Assembly: GCA_022801475.1 (NCBI GenBank)
Contig: JAAWSH010000023.1
Location: 1-11,903 of the forward strand
DNA: 11,903 bases
Origin: Acutalibacter sp.
GTDB lineage: Bacteria > Bacillota > Clostridia > Oscillospirales > Acutalibacteraceae
Reading direction: 5' to 3'
The notes under the pieces were generated by a model. The model did not search any database. It had not been told where the DNA came from and saw nothing but the letters and a program-made list of their open reading frames with translations. Position 1 is the first letter of the stretch. Every line of letters starts with the position of its first letter. Both the position numbers and the translations under genes were made by a program. Below are positions 1 through 6,517 of this stretch, piece after piece.

Positions 1-1462
1 TGGCGATATTATCAAGCGGCACTTTGCCCTCACCCTCGCCAAACTCGACTTTTACGTTGATTACGCTGTCGGGTTTTTTGTGGGAAAGCATTACAACCGT
101 CTCAACATGCCCAGTCCCCGGGAACATATCCACTGCCCGGGCCTCTTGGGGAGGATAGCCCAGCTGGGCAAAAATCTTCAGGTCCCGGGCCAGCGTGGCT
201 GGGTCACAGGATATATATACCACCCGCTGGGGGCCCATAGAAACCGCCGCCTCTATAAGTTCTTGGCTGCATCCCTTACGAGGTGGGTCCAGAACCACCA
301 CTTCCGGCCGCTCTCCACGCCGGGCTAGCTCTCTGGCAGCTTTGGCCGCGTCGGCACAGAGAAACTCCGCGTTATCTATGCCGTTTCGCCGGGCGTTCTC
401 CCGGGCGTCCTCTACGGCCTGGGGCACTACTTCCACGCCAATGAGCCGCCCCGCGCTTTTTGCCATAGACAGCCCAATGGTTCCTGTTCCGCAATACAAA
501 TCCAGCAGCAGCCCGCTGCCCTTTAACCCCGCGTACTCTGCCGCCAGGTAATAGAGACGCTCGGCTTGGGTTCGGTTCACCTGGTAAAAGGACAGGGGCG
601 AGATCTCAAATTCCAGCCCGCACAGCCGGTCGGTGATGCTTCCCCGCCCCCAGGCTGTGCGGCATTTTTTGCCCAAAGCCACGTTGGTCCGCTCTTGGTT
701 GCTGTTGATTACCAGCCCGGCAAACCCAGGCACTGCCTGGCGCAGGGCCTGGGCCAGTTCTGCCTCGTGATGCAGGCCATTGCCGTTTACCACCACACAG
801 GCCATCACCTGGCCAGTCTCCTGGGCTTTGCGCAGAAAAAGCCGCCGCATCCGGCCCTTATGAGCAGCCTCGTGGTAAACCGGGTCCCCCCAGCGCTGGG
901 CCCACTGGCGAAAGGCCTCCATCGCCAGATGGAATTCCTCTGGATGCAGAAGGCAGTGGCGGCAATCTATAATGCGATGGGAGTTTGGAGCGTAAAAGCC
1001 CATGACAAGTTCTCCGTTTGGGCCGGCCCCCAAAGGTAAAATGGCCTTATTGCGGTAACCAGAGCGGCTTGAGCAGGAGGGACCGCCCTCAAGAGGTCCG
1101 GCGGGCACAATGGGCAGCAGGGGCAGCTGGGAGAAGCCCCCAATACGGTCCAGAGCATCCCGTACCCGTTGGGTTTTGATTTCCAGCTCTGTTTCATAGT
1201 GGATGTGCCGGAAACAGCATCCCCCGCACTTTTGAAACACTGGACAATCCGGTTCTACCCGGCAGGGAGAGGGGCTAAGCAGTTTTTCCAGCCGGCCATA
1301 GGCATGGTTTTTCGCGACCTTGGTGATTTTGACCAAGGCCTGGTCCCCTGGAGCGCCCAGGGGGACAAAGACGGCCTCTCCCTGCCAGCGTCCCACGGCC
1401 GCGCCCTGGGCGGTCATGCCGGTAAATGTTAATTCGATCACTTGGTTTTTGACCAGACTCAT
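1..1462 (-). CDS. rlmD: 23S rRNA (uracil-C5)-methyltransferase, RlmD/RumA family (3' end cut by window edge)
   Basis: SAM-dependent methyltransferase that adds a C5 methyl group to a uridine of 23S rRNA, acting in the cytoplasm. 487 codons are visible and remain open at the left edge. Residues 1-60 form a TRAM-like RNA-binding domain. The [4Fe-4S] cysteines are C73, C79 and C82 (CPVFQKCGGC) with C167 (IIDCRHC) as likely fourth ligand. The SAM loop is LLLDLYCGTGT (318-328), DPPRKG starts at D392, and the nucleophile C419 lies in SCDPATLARDL. The glutamate of GHVETVVML is the expected general base. Start ATG 1462 is chosen because GGAGG (1471-1475) lies about 8 bases upstream; an ATG at 1478 is in another frame. 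After the usual end of the methyltransferase fold the frame continues with KPDSVINVKVEFGEGEGK, matching my memory of a C-terminal extension in clostridial homologues. It could be the RlmC/RlmCD variant; the exact target uridine cannot be read from sequence. Confidence 0.93.
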   Translation of the reverse strand, partial: MSLVKNQVIELTFTGMTAQGAAVGRWQGEAVFVPLGAPGDQALVKITKVAKNHAYGRLEKLLSPSPCRVEPDCPVFQKCGGCCFRHIHYETELEIKTQRVRDALDRIGGFSQLPLLPIVPAGPLEGGPSCSSRSGYRNKAILPLGAGPNGELVMGFYAPNSHRIIDCRHCLLHPEEFHLAMEAFRQWAQRWGDPVYHEAAHKGRMRRLFLRKAQETGQVMACVVVNGNGLHHEAELAQALRQAVPGFAGLVINSNQERTNVALGKKCRTAWGRGSITDRLCGLEFEISPLSFYQVNRTQAERLYYLAAEYAGLKGSGLLLDLYCGTGTIGLSMAKSAGRLIGVEVVPQAVEDARENARRNGIDNAEFLCADAAKAARELARRGERPEVVVLDPPRKGCSQELIEAAVSMGPQRVVYISCDPATLARDLKIFAQLGYPPQEARAVDMFPGTGHVETVVMLSHKKPDSVINVKVEFGEGEGKVPLDNIA

Positions 1463-1650
1463 TAAGCAGCTCCTCCATCTTTACTGAATAGACCGTTCAG
1501 GAACAGTGTTTTTTCATGATTGTTTTGTTCACTGACACAAGTTCTGCGGAAAATCAGGGTGACAAATTGTGGGTTTTTTACAAAAAAGAATCAAGTTTAT
1601 TTGTGTGAATTAATCAAAAAGGAGATTTGGCAAAAATATCCTTTAATCAG

Positions 1651-1680
1651 TTGACTTTTCATTGTATAATCGTGTAAAAT
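1651..1680 (+). promoter_or_regulatory. sigma-A promoter of the candidate small RNA
   Basis: TTGACT (1651-1656), an 18-base spacer and TAAAAT (1675-1680) form a near-consensus promoter on the plus strand. No convincing coding gene follows on that strand. A strong terminator ends about 120 bases downstream, so the promoter appears to serve a short RNA. Predicted start is about 1687. Confidence 0.65.
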
Positions 1681-1689
1681 AGAGGTGAA
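1661..1689 (-). promoter_or_regulatory. possible sigma-A promoter for rlmD
   Basis: Reading the minus strand, TTCACC (1689-1684), a 17-base spacer and TACAAT (1666-1661) resemble a sigma-A promoter with a weak -35. It would give an rlmD leader of roughly 190 nt. It lies entirely on top of the plus-strand promoter at 1651-1680, so the two could not be occupied at once. No better candidate was found nearer to the gene. Confidence 0.35.
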
Positions 1690-1806
1690 TTAAAGGGATT
1701 TCTAGTGAAATTTGTCGACTACAAGCTTGCGTCTGGGACGCAATTTCAATACAACTCCTCCCCAAAAGAAGGAAAGGGCCGGTTTTTGCCGGTCCTTTTC
1801 TTTTTT
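1687..1806 (+). ncRNA. candidate small regulatory RNA, about 120 nt
   Basis: Bounded by a near-consensus promoter and a 12-bp intrinsic terminator. Between them is a 7-bp hairpin with a 3-base loop (TTGCGTC 1727-1733, GACGCAA 1737-1743). It can sit inside an outer pairing of GAAATT (1707-1712) with AATTTC (1742-1747), or compete with TTGT/ACAA (1712-1715, 1721-1724). A C-rich stretch CTCCTCCCC (1755-1763) lies unpaired between this fold and the terminator; it is complementary to Shine-Dalgarno sequences, as in the C-rich loops of Firmicutes sRNAs such as RsaE and FsrA. I do not recognise the family: it does not read as 6S, SRP or tmRNA. Promoter and hairpins are seen; the regulatory role is inferred. 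Confidence 0.5.
1771..1806 (+). terminator. intrinsic terminator, small RNA; perhaps also stops gatD transcripts
   Basis: Stem 1771-1782 pairs with 1789-1800 (12 bp including two G-T pairs, core GGCCGG/CCGGTC) around a TTTTTG loop, then TTTTTT at 1801-1806 on the plus strand. On the minus strand the hairpin is followed by TTCCTTCTTTT, so it may also work, less efficiently, for murT-gatD transcripts arriving from the right. Confidence 0.85.
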
Positions 1807-2006
1807 CCCGTGGAAAATCTCGGGCATTTTGACAGGGGGCGCTCGAGGAATTATTTGAAAAATTGAAAACGCCATCTTTTTGCTCAGAAGAGGCCTCTTT
1901 CCGCGTCGAAAATCCTCGTCAACTGTTAGGTTAACCTGCGGTATTCTCTTTGAGATTGACCTCACTTGGTCAAAAATTCGTCATTCTCTCTATTTTCAAA
2001 CAGGCC
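1807..2006. other. 200-base non-coding stretch with three short dyads
   Basis: No ORF here has a convincing start signal or recognisable product. Visible structures are a 12-bp perfect palindrome AAGAGGCCTCTT near 1888, a 10-bp palindrome AGGTTAACCT near 1928, and the inverted repeat TTGACC-tcactt-GGTCAA near 1957-1974. None is followed by a T-tract, so they are not obvious terminators. Operator or RNA-structure roles are possible but unsupported. Confidence 0.4.
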
Positions 2007-2711
2007 CTAGCCCCTTACTTTTTCTTCAAAATCTCGCAGCCGCTGCTGGTATGCGGCCTCCACCTCTTTCTCAAAGGCCAAGGGCGCGTGGCCGGCCCCC
2101 ATGGCCCCCAGCACAGCCCGGGCCAGCCCGGGGTTTAAGGGCAGAACGGGCCCCAGAAGGTAGGTAGCGAACAGGCTGCCCACCCGCAGCCCCTCAAAAG
2201 GACAGCCTGGGTGCAGGCCTGTGCCCTTTTCCACTGCAAAAAGACCGTTTACATCTTCCTGGGGCCAGGCCATGGTGAACTGGGACTTGAACCCCGTAAT
2301 CTTTTCTCCCTGGAAACTTCCCAGAAACACACTGTTGTGCCGGTGCATCATGTCCCGCCGGGCAAAGAGGGGCAGCAGGCCCAGTCCCTCCAGCCGGGAG
2401 CCGTCCTCGTTTTCAATATAATTTCCCAGCACCTCCAGGGCGTTGCCAGTCAGCAAAAAGGCTGTGCCGCCCTGTATCAGCTCTTCCAGCCGCTGGCGGT
2501 ATGGCAGCAGCTTTTCTATGACCCGCTGCTGGGAGCGTTCGCTCATGGGCCCCATGTAGATCAGGGCCGGCTCCTCCTGCAAGAACGCCGGGTCGCCGCC
2601 CAGAGGCGTGTCTATCCGCTGGGCCTCTGGCAGGCATTCTTCCAAATATTTCACATTGAACAGGTCCCCGAACAGGTTGCAGTACTGGGGAAATAACACC
2701 TCGATGGTCAT
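2007..2711 (-). CDS. gatD: GatD-like amidotransferase subunit, catalytically degenerate (lipid II isoglutaminyl synthase partner)
   Basis: GatD normally hydrolyses glutamine and feeds ammonia to MurT, which amidates the D-Glu of lipid II at the cytoplasmic membrane. The assignment rests on the class I amidotransferase-like fold (LIYMGPMSER 50-59, GLGLLPLFAR 109-118, TYLLGPVLPLNP 183-194) and its position behind murT. The nucleophile elbow, LTICGGYQ in S. aureus GatD, reads LLTGNALEVLG (86-96) with no Cys. The catalytic His of YLHGP is Leu186. The only cysteines are C11, C26 and C170, away from the elbow. Start ATG 2711 overlaps the murT stop as ATGA and follows a GGAAGGGGG ribosome binding site; ATG 2729 is in frame but has a poor site. 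Length 234 aa is normal for GatD. It is probably a structural or non-glutaminase subunit; lack of function cannot be excluded, but the reading frame is intact. Confidence 0.82.
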   Translation of the reverse strand: MTIEVLFPQYCNLFGDLFNVKYLEECLPEAQRIDTPLGGDPAFLQEEPALIYMGPMSERSQQRVIEKLLPYRQRLEELIQGGTAFLLTGNALEVLGNYIENEDGSRLEGLGLLPLFARRDMMHRHNSVFLGSFQGEKITGFKSQFTMAWPQEDVNGLFAVEKGTGLHPGCPFEGLRVGSLFATYLLGPVLPLNPGLARAVLGAMGAGHAPLAFEKEVEAAYQQRLRDFEEKVRG

Positions 2712-4072
2712 TGCCCAGCCCCCTTCCATTGCTCTTTTACCTGGTCCTTCACCCGGTTGGCCAGGCCGATGGTGTACACGTCGTATAAGATAAACACAGC
2801 GTCCTCTGGCCGCAGGGCGGCGGCAGCTTCAGCGGTGTCCGCCATGTGGTTCATTCGTTTTGGGTCAGCCCCAGCCATGAGCAGCCGCAGGTATACGTCC
2901 CAGTGCCTGGCCCCGGCCACCACGATCTGGGTCACAGAGGGGTCTGCCAAAAACTCGAAATCCGCGTCAAAGAACCAGGCGGTGTTTTCCACAGTGTGGG
3001 CAGCGTCAAAGTAGTCGTCCAAAAAGAGGATGGCGGCCTTGTTGCCAGGGTAGTCCCGGATGTTTTCAAAAGCCCGGGAGCAGGCCACCGGGTTTTGGCC
3101 CTTGGCCAGGTGGAGGATGATCTTGCGCCCGCCCACTTCTTCTTCCAGGTACCTGGTCTCGCTTAAGGTCATGTGTTCCATGGCGGCAGCGGTCTGCTGG
3201 GGAGACAGGCCGTATTCGCACAGCAGGGCAATGGCCGAAAGAGCGTTGTACACGTTGATAGTGCTCTGGTTCGGCAGGGGAAAGCTGTTTTTTGTCCCTT
3301 TTACCAGCATGTGCAGATGTCCGTCCTCCATAGAGACAGCCCGGTAGTCCCCCTGGGGCGAGGTAAAGCCGCAGGCAGGGCAGCTGGCCCGGCCAATGTG
3401 GTGATAACGGATAAAGTCCCAGGTAAGGGGCCCGCCGCAGCGGGGGCAGGCCTGCACATCCCGGACAATGTTATGGGCCTCGGGAACATCGCCTGGCTGT
3501 TTATCCATCGAGAAATATACCCGGGGGTTCTTGGGCTTTAGGCCAGCGCACATTAGGTCGTCGGCGTTCAGAACCATCTTTACGCCGTCGGGCACAAAGC
3601 GGTCCAGAATATCCACAATAAACTCTGGGTGAGCATTGCGTTTGTAAGAATCTCGGAAAATGTTGGTAACAAGCAGCAGGTCTGGCTTGATGTAGGGCAT
3701 GGTCAGGTTGGAGCTGCGCTCGTCCAGCTCAAAAACAGCCAGGTTCTTTTTGGGCTTGCCCAAAAAAGTGGAGTTGGCAATAAGAGCCGACGCTACGCCG
3801 GTGTCCACGTTAGAGCCGGAGCGGTTGCAGATAAAGTCGATGTGATGATACTCCAGCACGTCCTCCACCATGTTGGCCACTGTAGTTTTTCCGTTGGTGC
3901 CCGTAATGCCGATAATGGTCTTAGGGCGGGGCATGCGGCCCAAAAAGTCTTTGCATAGAAAGATGGCGCAGCCGCCGGGCAAGTTTGTGCCCTTGCGGCC
4001 CACCAGGCGCAGAGCAAGGATGGAGAGCTTGGAGACAAAAAGGGCGAAATAGAAGGAGAAGTTTCTTTTCAT
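2708..4072 (-). CDS. murT: MurT-like Mur ligase (lipid II isoglutaminyl synthase ligase subunit)
   Basis: ATP-dependent ligase that activates and amidates the alpha-carboxyl of D-Glu in lipid II, normally as a complex with GatD. 454 aa, usual family length. The N-terminal stretch is hydrophobic/basic (1-24). The Mur ligase P-loop GTNGKTT is at 58-64, TNIFRDSYKR at 136-145 and YNALSA at 275-280. A four-cysteine zinc ribbon inserted in the central domain uses C209, C212, C231 and C234. A DUF1727-type C-terminal domain spans about 315-450. Where MurT usually has the Asp that completes the GatD triad (DxSWIWD context), this protein reads ENTAWFFDADFE (362-373), so that residue also appears replaced; this part of the alignment is by eye. 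Start ATG 4072 follows AAAGGAG by 6 bases. The gene is translationally coupled to gatD (ATGA overlap). Confidence 0.9.
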   Translation of the reverse strand: MKRNFSFYFALFVSKLSILALRLVGRKGTNLPGGCAIFLCKDFLGRMPRPKTIIGITGTNGKTTVANMVEDVLEYHHIDFICNRSGSNVDTGVASALIANSTFLGKPKKNLAVFELDERSSNLTMPYIKPDLLLVTNIFRDSYKRNAHPEFIVDILDRFVPDGVKMVLNADDLMCAGLKPKNPRVYFSMDKQPGDVPEAHNIVRDVQACPRCGGPLTWDFIRYHHIGRASCPACGFTSPQGDYRAVSMEDGHLHMLVKGTKNSFPLPNQSTINVYNALSAIALLCEYGLSPQQTAAAMEHMTLSETRYLEEEVGGRKIILHLAKGQNPVACSRAFENIRDYPGNKAAILFLDDYFDAAHTVENTAWFFDADFEFLADPSVTQIVVAGARHWDVYLRLLMAGADPKRMNHMADTAEAAAALRPEDAVFILYDVYTIGLANRVKDQVKEQWKGAGQ

Positions 4073-4104
4073 GCTGGGCTCCTTTCAGAGAGGGACTAAA
4101 ACTA

Positions 4105-4133
4105 ATTATATCTTTCCTGGTGGGACAAGTCAA
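4105..4133 (-). promoter_or_regulatory. sigma-A promoter of murT-gatD
   Basis: Minus-strand TTGACT (4133-4128), exactly 17 bases, then TATAAT (4110-4105). This is near-perfect consensus about 35-60 bases upstream of the murT start. The -35 lies inside one arm of the 15-bp inverted repeat shared with the divergent promoter. Confidence 0.85.
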
Positions 4134-4214
4134 GGGGGAGCGAAACGCCAACATAAAGGAACATATTGCGGGAGGCAATGTGCGGCGGACATTCCGCTGC
4201 CCCTTGACTTGTCC
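4123..4214. repeat. 15-bp perfect inverted repeat carrying both divergent -35 elements
   Basis: GGACAAGTCAAGGGG at 4123-4137 is the exact reverse complement of CCCCTTGACTTGTCC at 4200-4214, with 62 bases between. Each arm contains the TTGACT -35 of the promoter pointing outwards and a GAC-TT-GTC dyad just after it. The central spacer adds a hairpin CATATTGC-gggag-GCAATGTG and a small GCGGA-cat-TCCGC stem. The -10 elements lie outside the arms, so inversion of the segment would not switch promoters off. A shared operator is the simpler reading. Confidence 0.75.
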
Positions 4215-4232
4215 TCCTTTTTACGCTACAAT
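4204..4232 (+). promoter_or_regulatory. sigma-A promoter of the TIM-barrel gene
   Basis: TTGACT (4204-4209), a 17-base spacer and TACAAT (4227-4232) precede the gene start by about 42 bases. The -35 is inside the right arm of the shared inverted repeat, so this promoter and that of murT have an identical 15-base -35 region. Confidence 0.85.
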
Positions 4233-4274
4233 ACTACTATACCCCTAAAATCTTTTCTCAGGAGGCGCTTCATT

Positions 4275-5096
4275 ATGAAAACTTTGCCCGTGGCCGTTCA
4301 AGTTTACTCTGTTCGGGACGACGCGTCCGCAGACTTTGCCGGCACGATGAAGAAAATAAAAGAGATCGGTTACGACGGCGTGGAGCTGGCCGGCCTATAT
4401 GGCCTTTCTCCCGCTCAAATCAAGTCCGCTATTGAGGAGGCCGGCCTGGTGCCGCTGTCTGCCCATGTGCCTTTCCAGGAGCTGGCGGCGGACATGGAGG
4501 GCGTGGTCAGCCAGTATCAGGAGATCGGCGTCAAGTTTATCGCCATTCCCTACCTGACGGAAGAGGACCGCCCCGGCGGAGAGAAGTTTGAGAAAAACGT
4601 AGAGGTTTTCGGCGAGATCGCCAAGGTCTGCAAGGCCCACGGCATTCAGACCCTTTACCATAACCACGATTTTGAGTTTGCCAAAATGCCCAACGGCCAA
4701 TACGCGCTGGACTACATCTATAGTTCCATCCCTGCCGACCTGCTGCAAACCGAGGTGGACACCTGCTGGGTCAAGGTGGCTGGGGAGGACCCTGCCGCAT
4801 ATATTAAAAAGTACACAGGCCGTTCGCCGGTGGTGCACCTAAAGGACTTCCACAAAGAGGGCAAGCCTGCCAACATGTATCAGCTCATCGGCACGGACGT
4901 GGAGGAGCAGGAGAGCCACGGCACCTTCGAGTTCCGGCCAGTAGGCAGCGGTATGCAGGACTTCCCGTCCATTCTGGAGGCCGCCGTAGAGGCCGGGGCC
5001 CAGTGGGTGGTGGTGGAGCAGGACCAGTCGGTTGGCCGCACGCCCATGGAGGCCATTACGATGAGCCGCGAATACCTAAAATCTCTGGGCTGGTAA
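4275..5096 (+). CDS. sugar phosphate isomerase/epimerase-like TIM barrel protein (AP endonuclease 2 superfamily)
   Basis: Cytoplasmic metal-dependent (beta/alpha)8 enzyme of the xylose-isomerase-like/IolE/hydroxypyruvate-isomerase superfamily; the actual substrate is unknown. 273 aa, typical length. Motifs run in barrel order: VQVYSVRDD (9-16), IGYDGVELAG (31-40), SAHVPF (62-67), YHNHDFEF (128-135), TEVDTCWV (159-166), VVHLKD (186-191), PVGSGMQDF (222-230) and VVVEQDQS (245-252). H131, D162, H188 and E249 are the likely metal/substrate residues by family analogy. Start ATG 4275 is 9 bases after GGAGG (4261-4265); the same frame is open further upstream to 4071, but that part crosses the promoter and is not coding. 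It is a single-gene unit with its own promoter and terminator. No sugar kinase or transporter accompanies it, so the pathway cannot be read from context. Confidence 0.9.
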   Translation: MKTLPVAVQVYSVRDDASADFAGTMKKIKEIGYDGVELAGLYGLSPAQIKSAIEEAGLVPLSAHVPFQELAADMEGVVSQYQEIGVKFIAIPYLTEEDRPGGEKFEKNVEVFGEIAKVCKAHGIQTLYHNHDFEFAKMPNGQYALDYIYSSIPADLLQTEVDTCWVKVAGEDPAAYIKKYTGRSPVVHLKDFHKEGKPANMYQLIGTDVEEQESHGTFEFRPVGSGMQDFPSILEAAVEAGAQWVVVEQDQSVGRTPMEAITMSREYLKSLGW

Positions 5097-5177
5097 AAGC
5101 CCGCCCCAGATCATCTTTCCTCTGTCCAGCCGGACCACGGAAAGAAGGGCAGAGACGCCGCACAATCGGAAAGCAAA

Positions 5178-5216
5178 ACTCGTAAGAGCCGAAAGGCAGC
5201 TCTTACGAGTTTTTTT
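5178..5216. terminator. bidirectional intrinsic terminator at a convergent junction
   Basis: A 12-bp perfect stem, 5178-5189 (ACTCGTAAGAGC) with 5199-5210, has a 9-base loop and is followed by TTTTTT (5211-5216) on the plus strand. On the minus strand it is followed by TTTTGCTTT. It therefore ends the TIM-barrel gene from the left and the peroxiredoxin operon from the right. A weaker hairpin at 5115-5144 (CTTTCC/GGAAAG closing GTCC-agcc-GGAC) precedes it on the plus strand. Confidence 0.9.
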
Positions 5217-5239
5217 CTTGTGCCCAAAGACGGCCCCGG

Positions 5240-5698
5240 TTATTTGGCTAAATAGGCCAAGATTTCCGCCGCATTGGTATCCGGCTTTACTTTTGGCATG
5301 ATCTTTTCAATCAGCCCGTTCTCATCAATTACAAAGGTGGAGCGCACAACGCCCATACTCACCTTCCCGTAATTTTTCTTTTCCTGCCAAACACCGTAGG
5401 CCTGAATGGCGGAAAGCTCTGGATCGGAGAGGAGAATAAAGGGCAGCTGGTGCTTTTGGGCAAACCGCTGGTGTGAGGCTGTGGAATCCTTGCTAATGCC
5501 TATCACCACCGCAGCGGCTTTTTGAAACTCTTCATAGGTTGCCGCAAAGGCGCAGGCCTGCCGGGTGCAGCCAGGGGTGTTGTCCCTGGGGTAAAAGTAC
5601 AGCACCACCTTTTTTCCCCTGTAATCCGCCAGAGAGACCATGCGGCCCTCTTGGTCGGGCAGGGTGAACTCTGGGGCCTTTGTTCCAACTTCCAACAT
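5240..5698 (-). CDS. bcp: thioredoxin-dependent peroxiredoxin, Bcp/PrxQ family
   Basis: Cytoplasmic thiol peroxidase that reduces H2O2 and organic hydroperoxides using thioredoxin. 152 aa, normal for the family. The peroxidatic site is YPRDNTPGC with C44. The resolving C49 lies five residues later (CTRQAC), the PrxQ intramolecular-disulfide arrangement. GVVRSTFVIDENG carries the conserved Arg and the strand near the active site. Start ATG 5698 is chosen because AAGGAGG lies about 8 bases upstream; an in-frame ATG at 5725 lacks such a site. It is separated by one base from the yaaA stop, with its ribosome binding site inside the yaaA end, so the two are very likely co-transcribed. Confidence 0.93.
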   Translation of the reverse strand: MLEVGTKAPEFTLPDQEGRMVSLADYRGKKVVLYFYPRDNTPGCTRQACAFAATYEEFQKAAAVVIGISKDSTASHQRFAQKHQLPFILLSDPELSAIQAYGVWQEKKNYGKVSMGVVRSTFVIDENGLIEKIMPKVKPDTNAAEILAYLAK

Positions 5699-5699
5699 A

Positions 5700-6446
5700 T
5701 TAACATCCTCCTTGAATAAATACATATTGGTTTTCCCCAGACAATTCTGGGTGGAACTGGTAATCTAAATCCGCGAAATTTTGAATGTCCTTTGGGGCAG
5801 CTATGCCGTGCTCCGCCAGCCAGCGAACCATCTGTCCCCGGGCCATTTTGCAGGCAGTGCCTTTTTCCAGAACCCTCCCGTCCTTCCACTGGCCAAATAC
5901 GCAGGTGAGGACTGAAGCGGCTGGGAGATAGGGCGTTACCGCCCGGCTGTACTCTTTAGAGGCTAGGTTCAGCACCCAGTCTGTCTCTTTTGCCAGCTGC
6001 CCGGCCAAACCCTGGCCCCAAAAGGCATATAGGTCCTTCTCTCCATCGATAGATAGCTTTGCCTGCATTTCCAGCCGGTAGGGGGTCACGCCGTCAAAGG
6101 GGCGCAGCAGGCCGTAGAAACCGGACACAATCCGCAAATGCTCCTGCAAATAGTCCAGCTGTCCGCTGGCCATTACCCCAGGGGACATATACCGGTACTG
6201 AATGCCCTCATAAGCCAAGATAGCCGGGGTCAGGCTGTGCAGCAGGTCCATATTTTGCAAACGCTCTAGGTTCAGCTGTGCAATGGCGTCGCTGCATTTC
6301 CACAGGGCTTGCAGTTCTTGGGGGCGCATGGCCTGAAGCGCTGCAAGCAGGCGCTGGGTCTGGGGCAAAAACTGGGGCAGACCCAGCACAGGAAGGCTGT
6401 CCCGGTCCAGGTTCATTTTTTTGGCGGGAGAGATGAGAATGCGCAT
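5700..6446 (-). CDS. yaaA: peroxide stress protein, YaaA family (DUF328/UPF0246)
   Basis: In E. coli YaaA limits free intracellular iron and so reduces Fenton damage during H2O2 stress. The biochemical activity of the family is poorly defined, though the fold binds DNA. 248 aa, family length. The hallmark N-terminus MRILISPAKKM is present, followed by ILAYEGIQY, HLRIVSGFYGLLRPFDGVTPYRLEMQ, the most conserved block (about 104-129), then DLYAFWG, NLASKEYSRAV and KMARGQMVRWL. Start ATG 6446 gives the expected N-terminus with a GGTGA ribosome-binding-like site; TTG 6458 in frame is possible. The 71-base gap to the ABC transporter stop contains a GC-rich hairpin (GCCGG/CCGGC and CCTC/GAGG arms) but no T-tract and no clear promoter. 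Pairing with a peroxiredoxin supports an oxidative-stress role. Confidence 0.92.
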   Translation of the reverse strand: MRILISPAKKMNLDRDSLPVLGLPQFLPQTQRLLAALQAMRPQELQALWKCSDAIAQLNLERLQNMDLLHSLTPAILAYEGIQYRYMSPGVMASGQLDYLQEHLRIVSGFYGLLRPFDGVTPYRLEMQAKLSIDGEKDLYAFWGQGLAGQLAKETDWVLNLASKEYSRAVTPYLPAASVLTCVFGQWKDGRVLEKGTACKMARGQMVRWLAEHGIAAPKDIQNFADLDYQFHPELSGENQYVFIQGGC

Positions 6447-6517
6447 TCGTTTCACCAACCTTTTTCTGCCTGCCGGTTTCCTCCCAAACGCGGGGGAGAG
6501 GCCCCGGCGGAACGTTC

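Noticed and set aside
1705..1866. Plus-strand GTG-started ORF of 53 codons with an AAAGGG site, starting inside the candidate small RNA
   Set aside because: It runs straight through the intrinsic terminator hairpin and T-tract without a stop, and its product shows no recognisable features. A dual-function RNA is possible but unsupported.
1702..1965. Minus-strand 87-codon ORF downstream of gatD
   Set aside because: It overlaps the terminator and the small-RNA region on the opposite strand, has no ribosome binding site, and has a low-complexity composition.
4123..4214. Invertible promoter (phase-variation switch) flanked by inverted repeats
   Set aside because: Both -10 elements lie outside the repeats and the -35 boxes are identical in both arms, so inversion would leave both promoters intact. 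No recombinase gene is in the window.
4071..4274. Upstream in-frame extension of the TIM-barrel gene to an ATG at 4071
   Set aside because: It crosses both divergent promoters and the inverted repeat; ATG 4275 has a proper GGAGG site and gives the normal family N-terminus.
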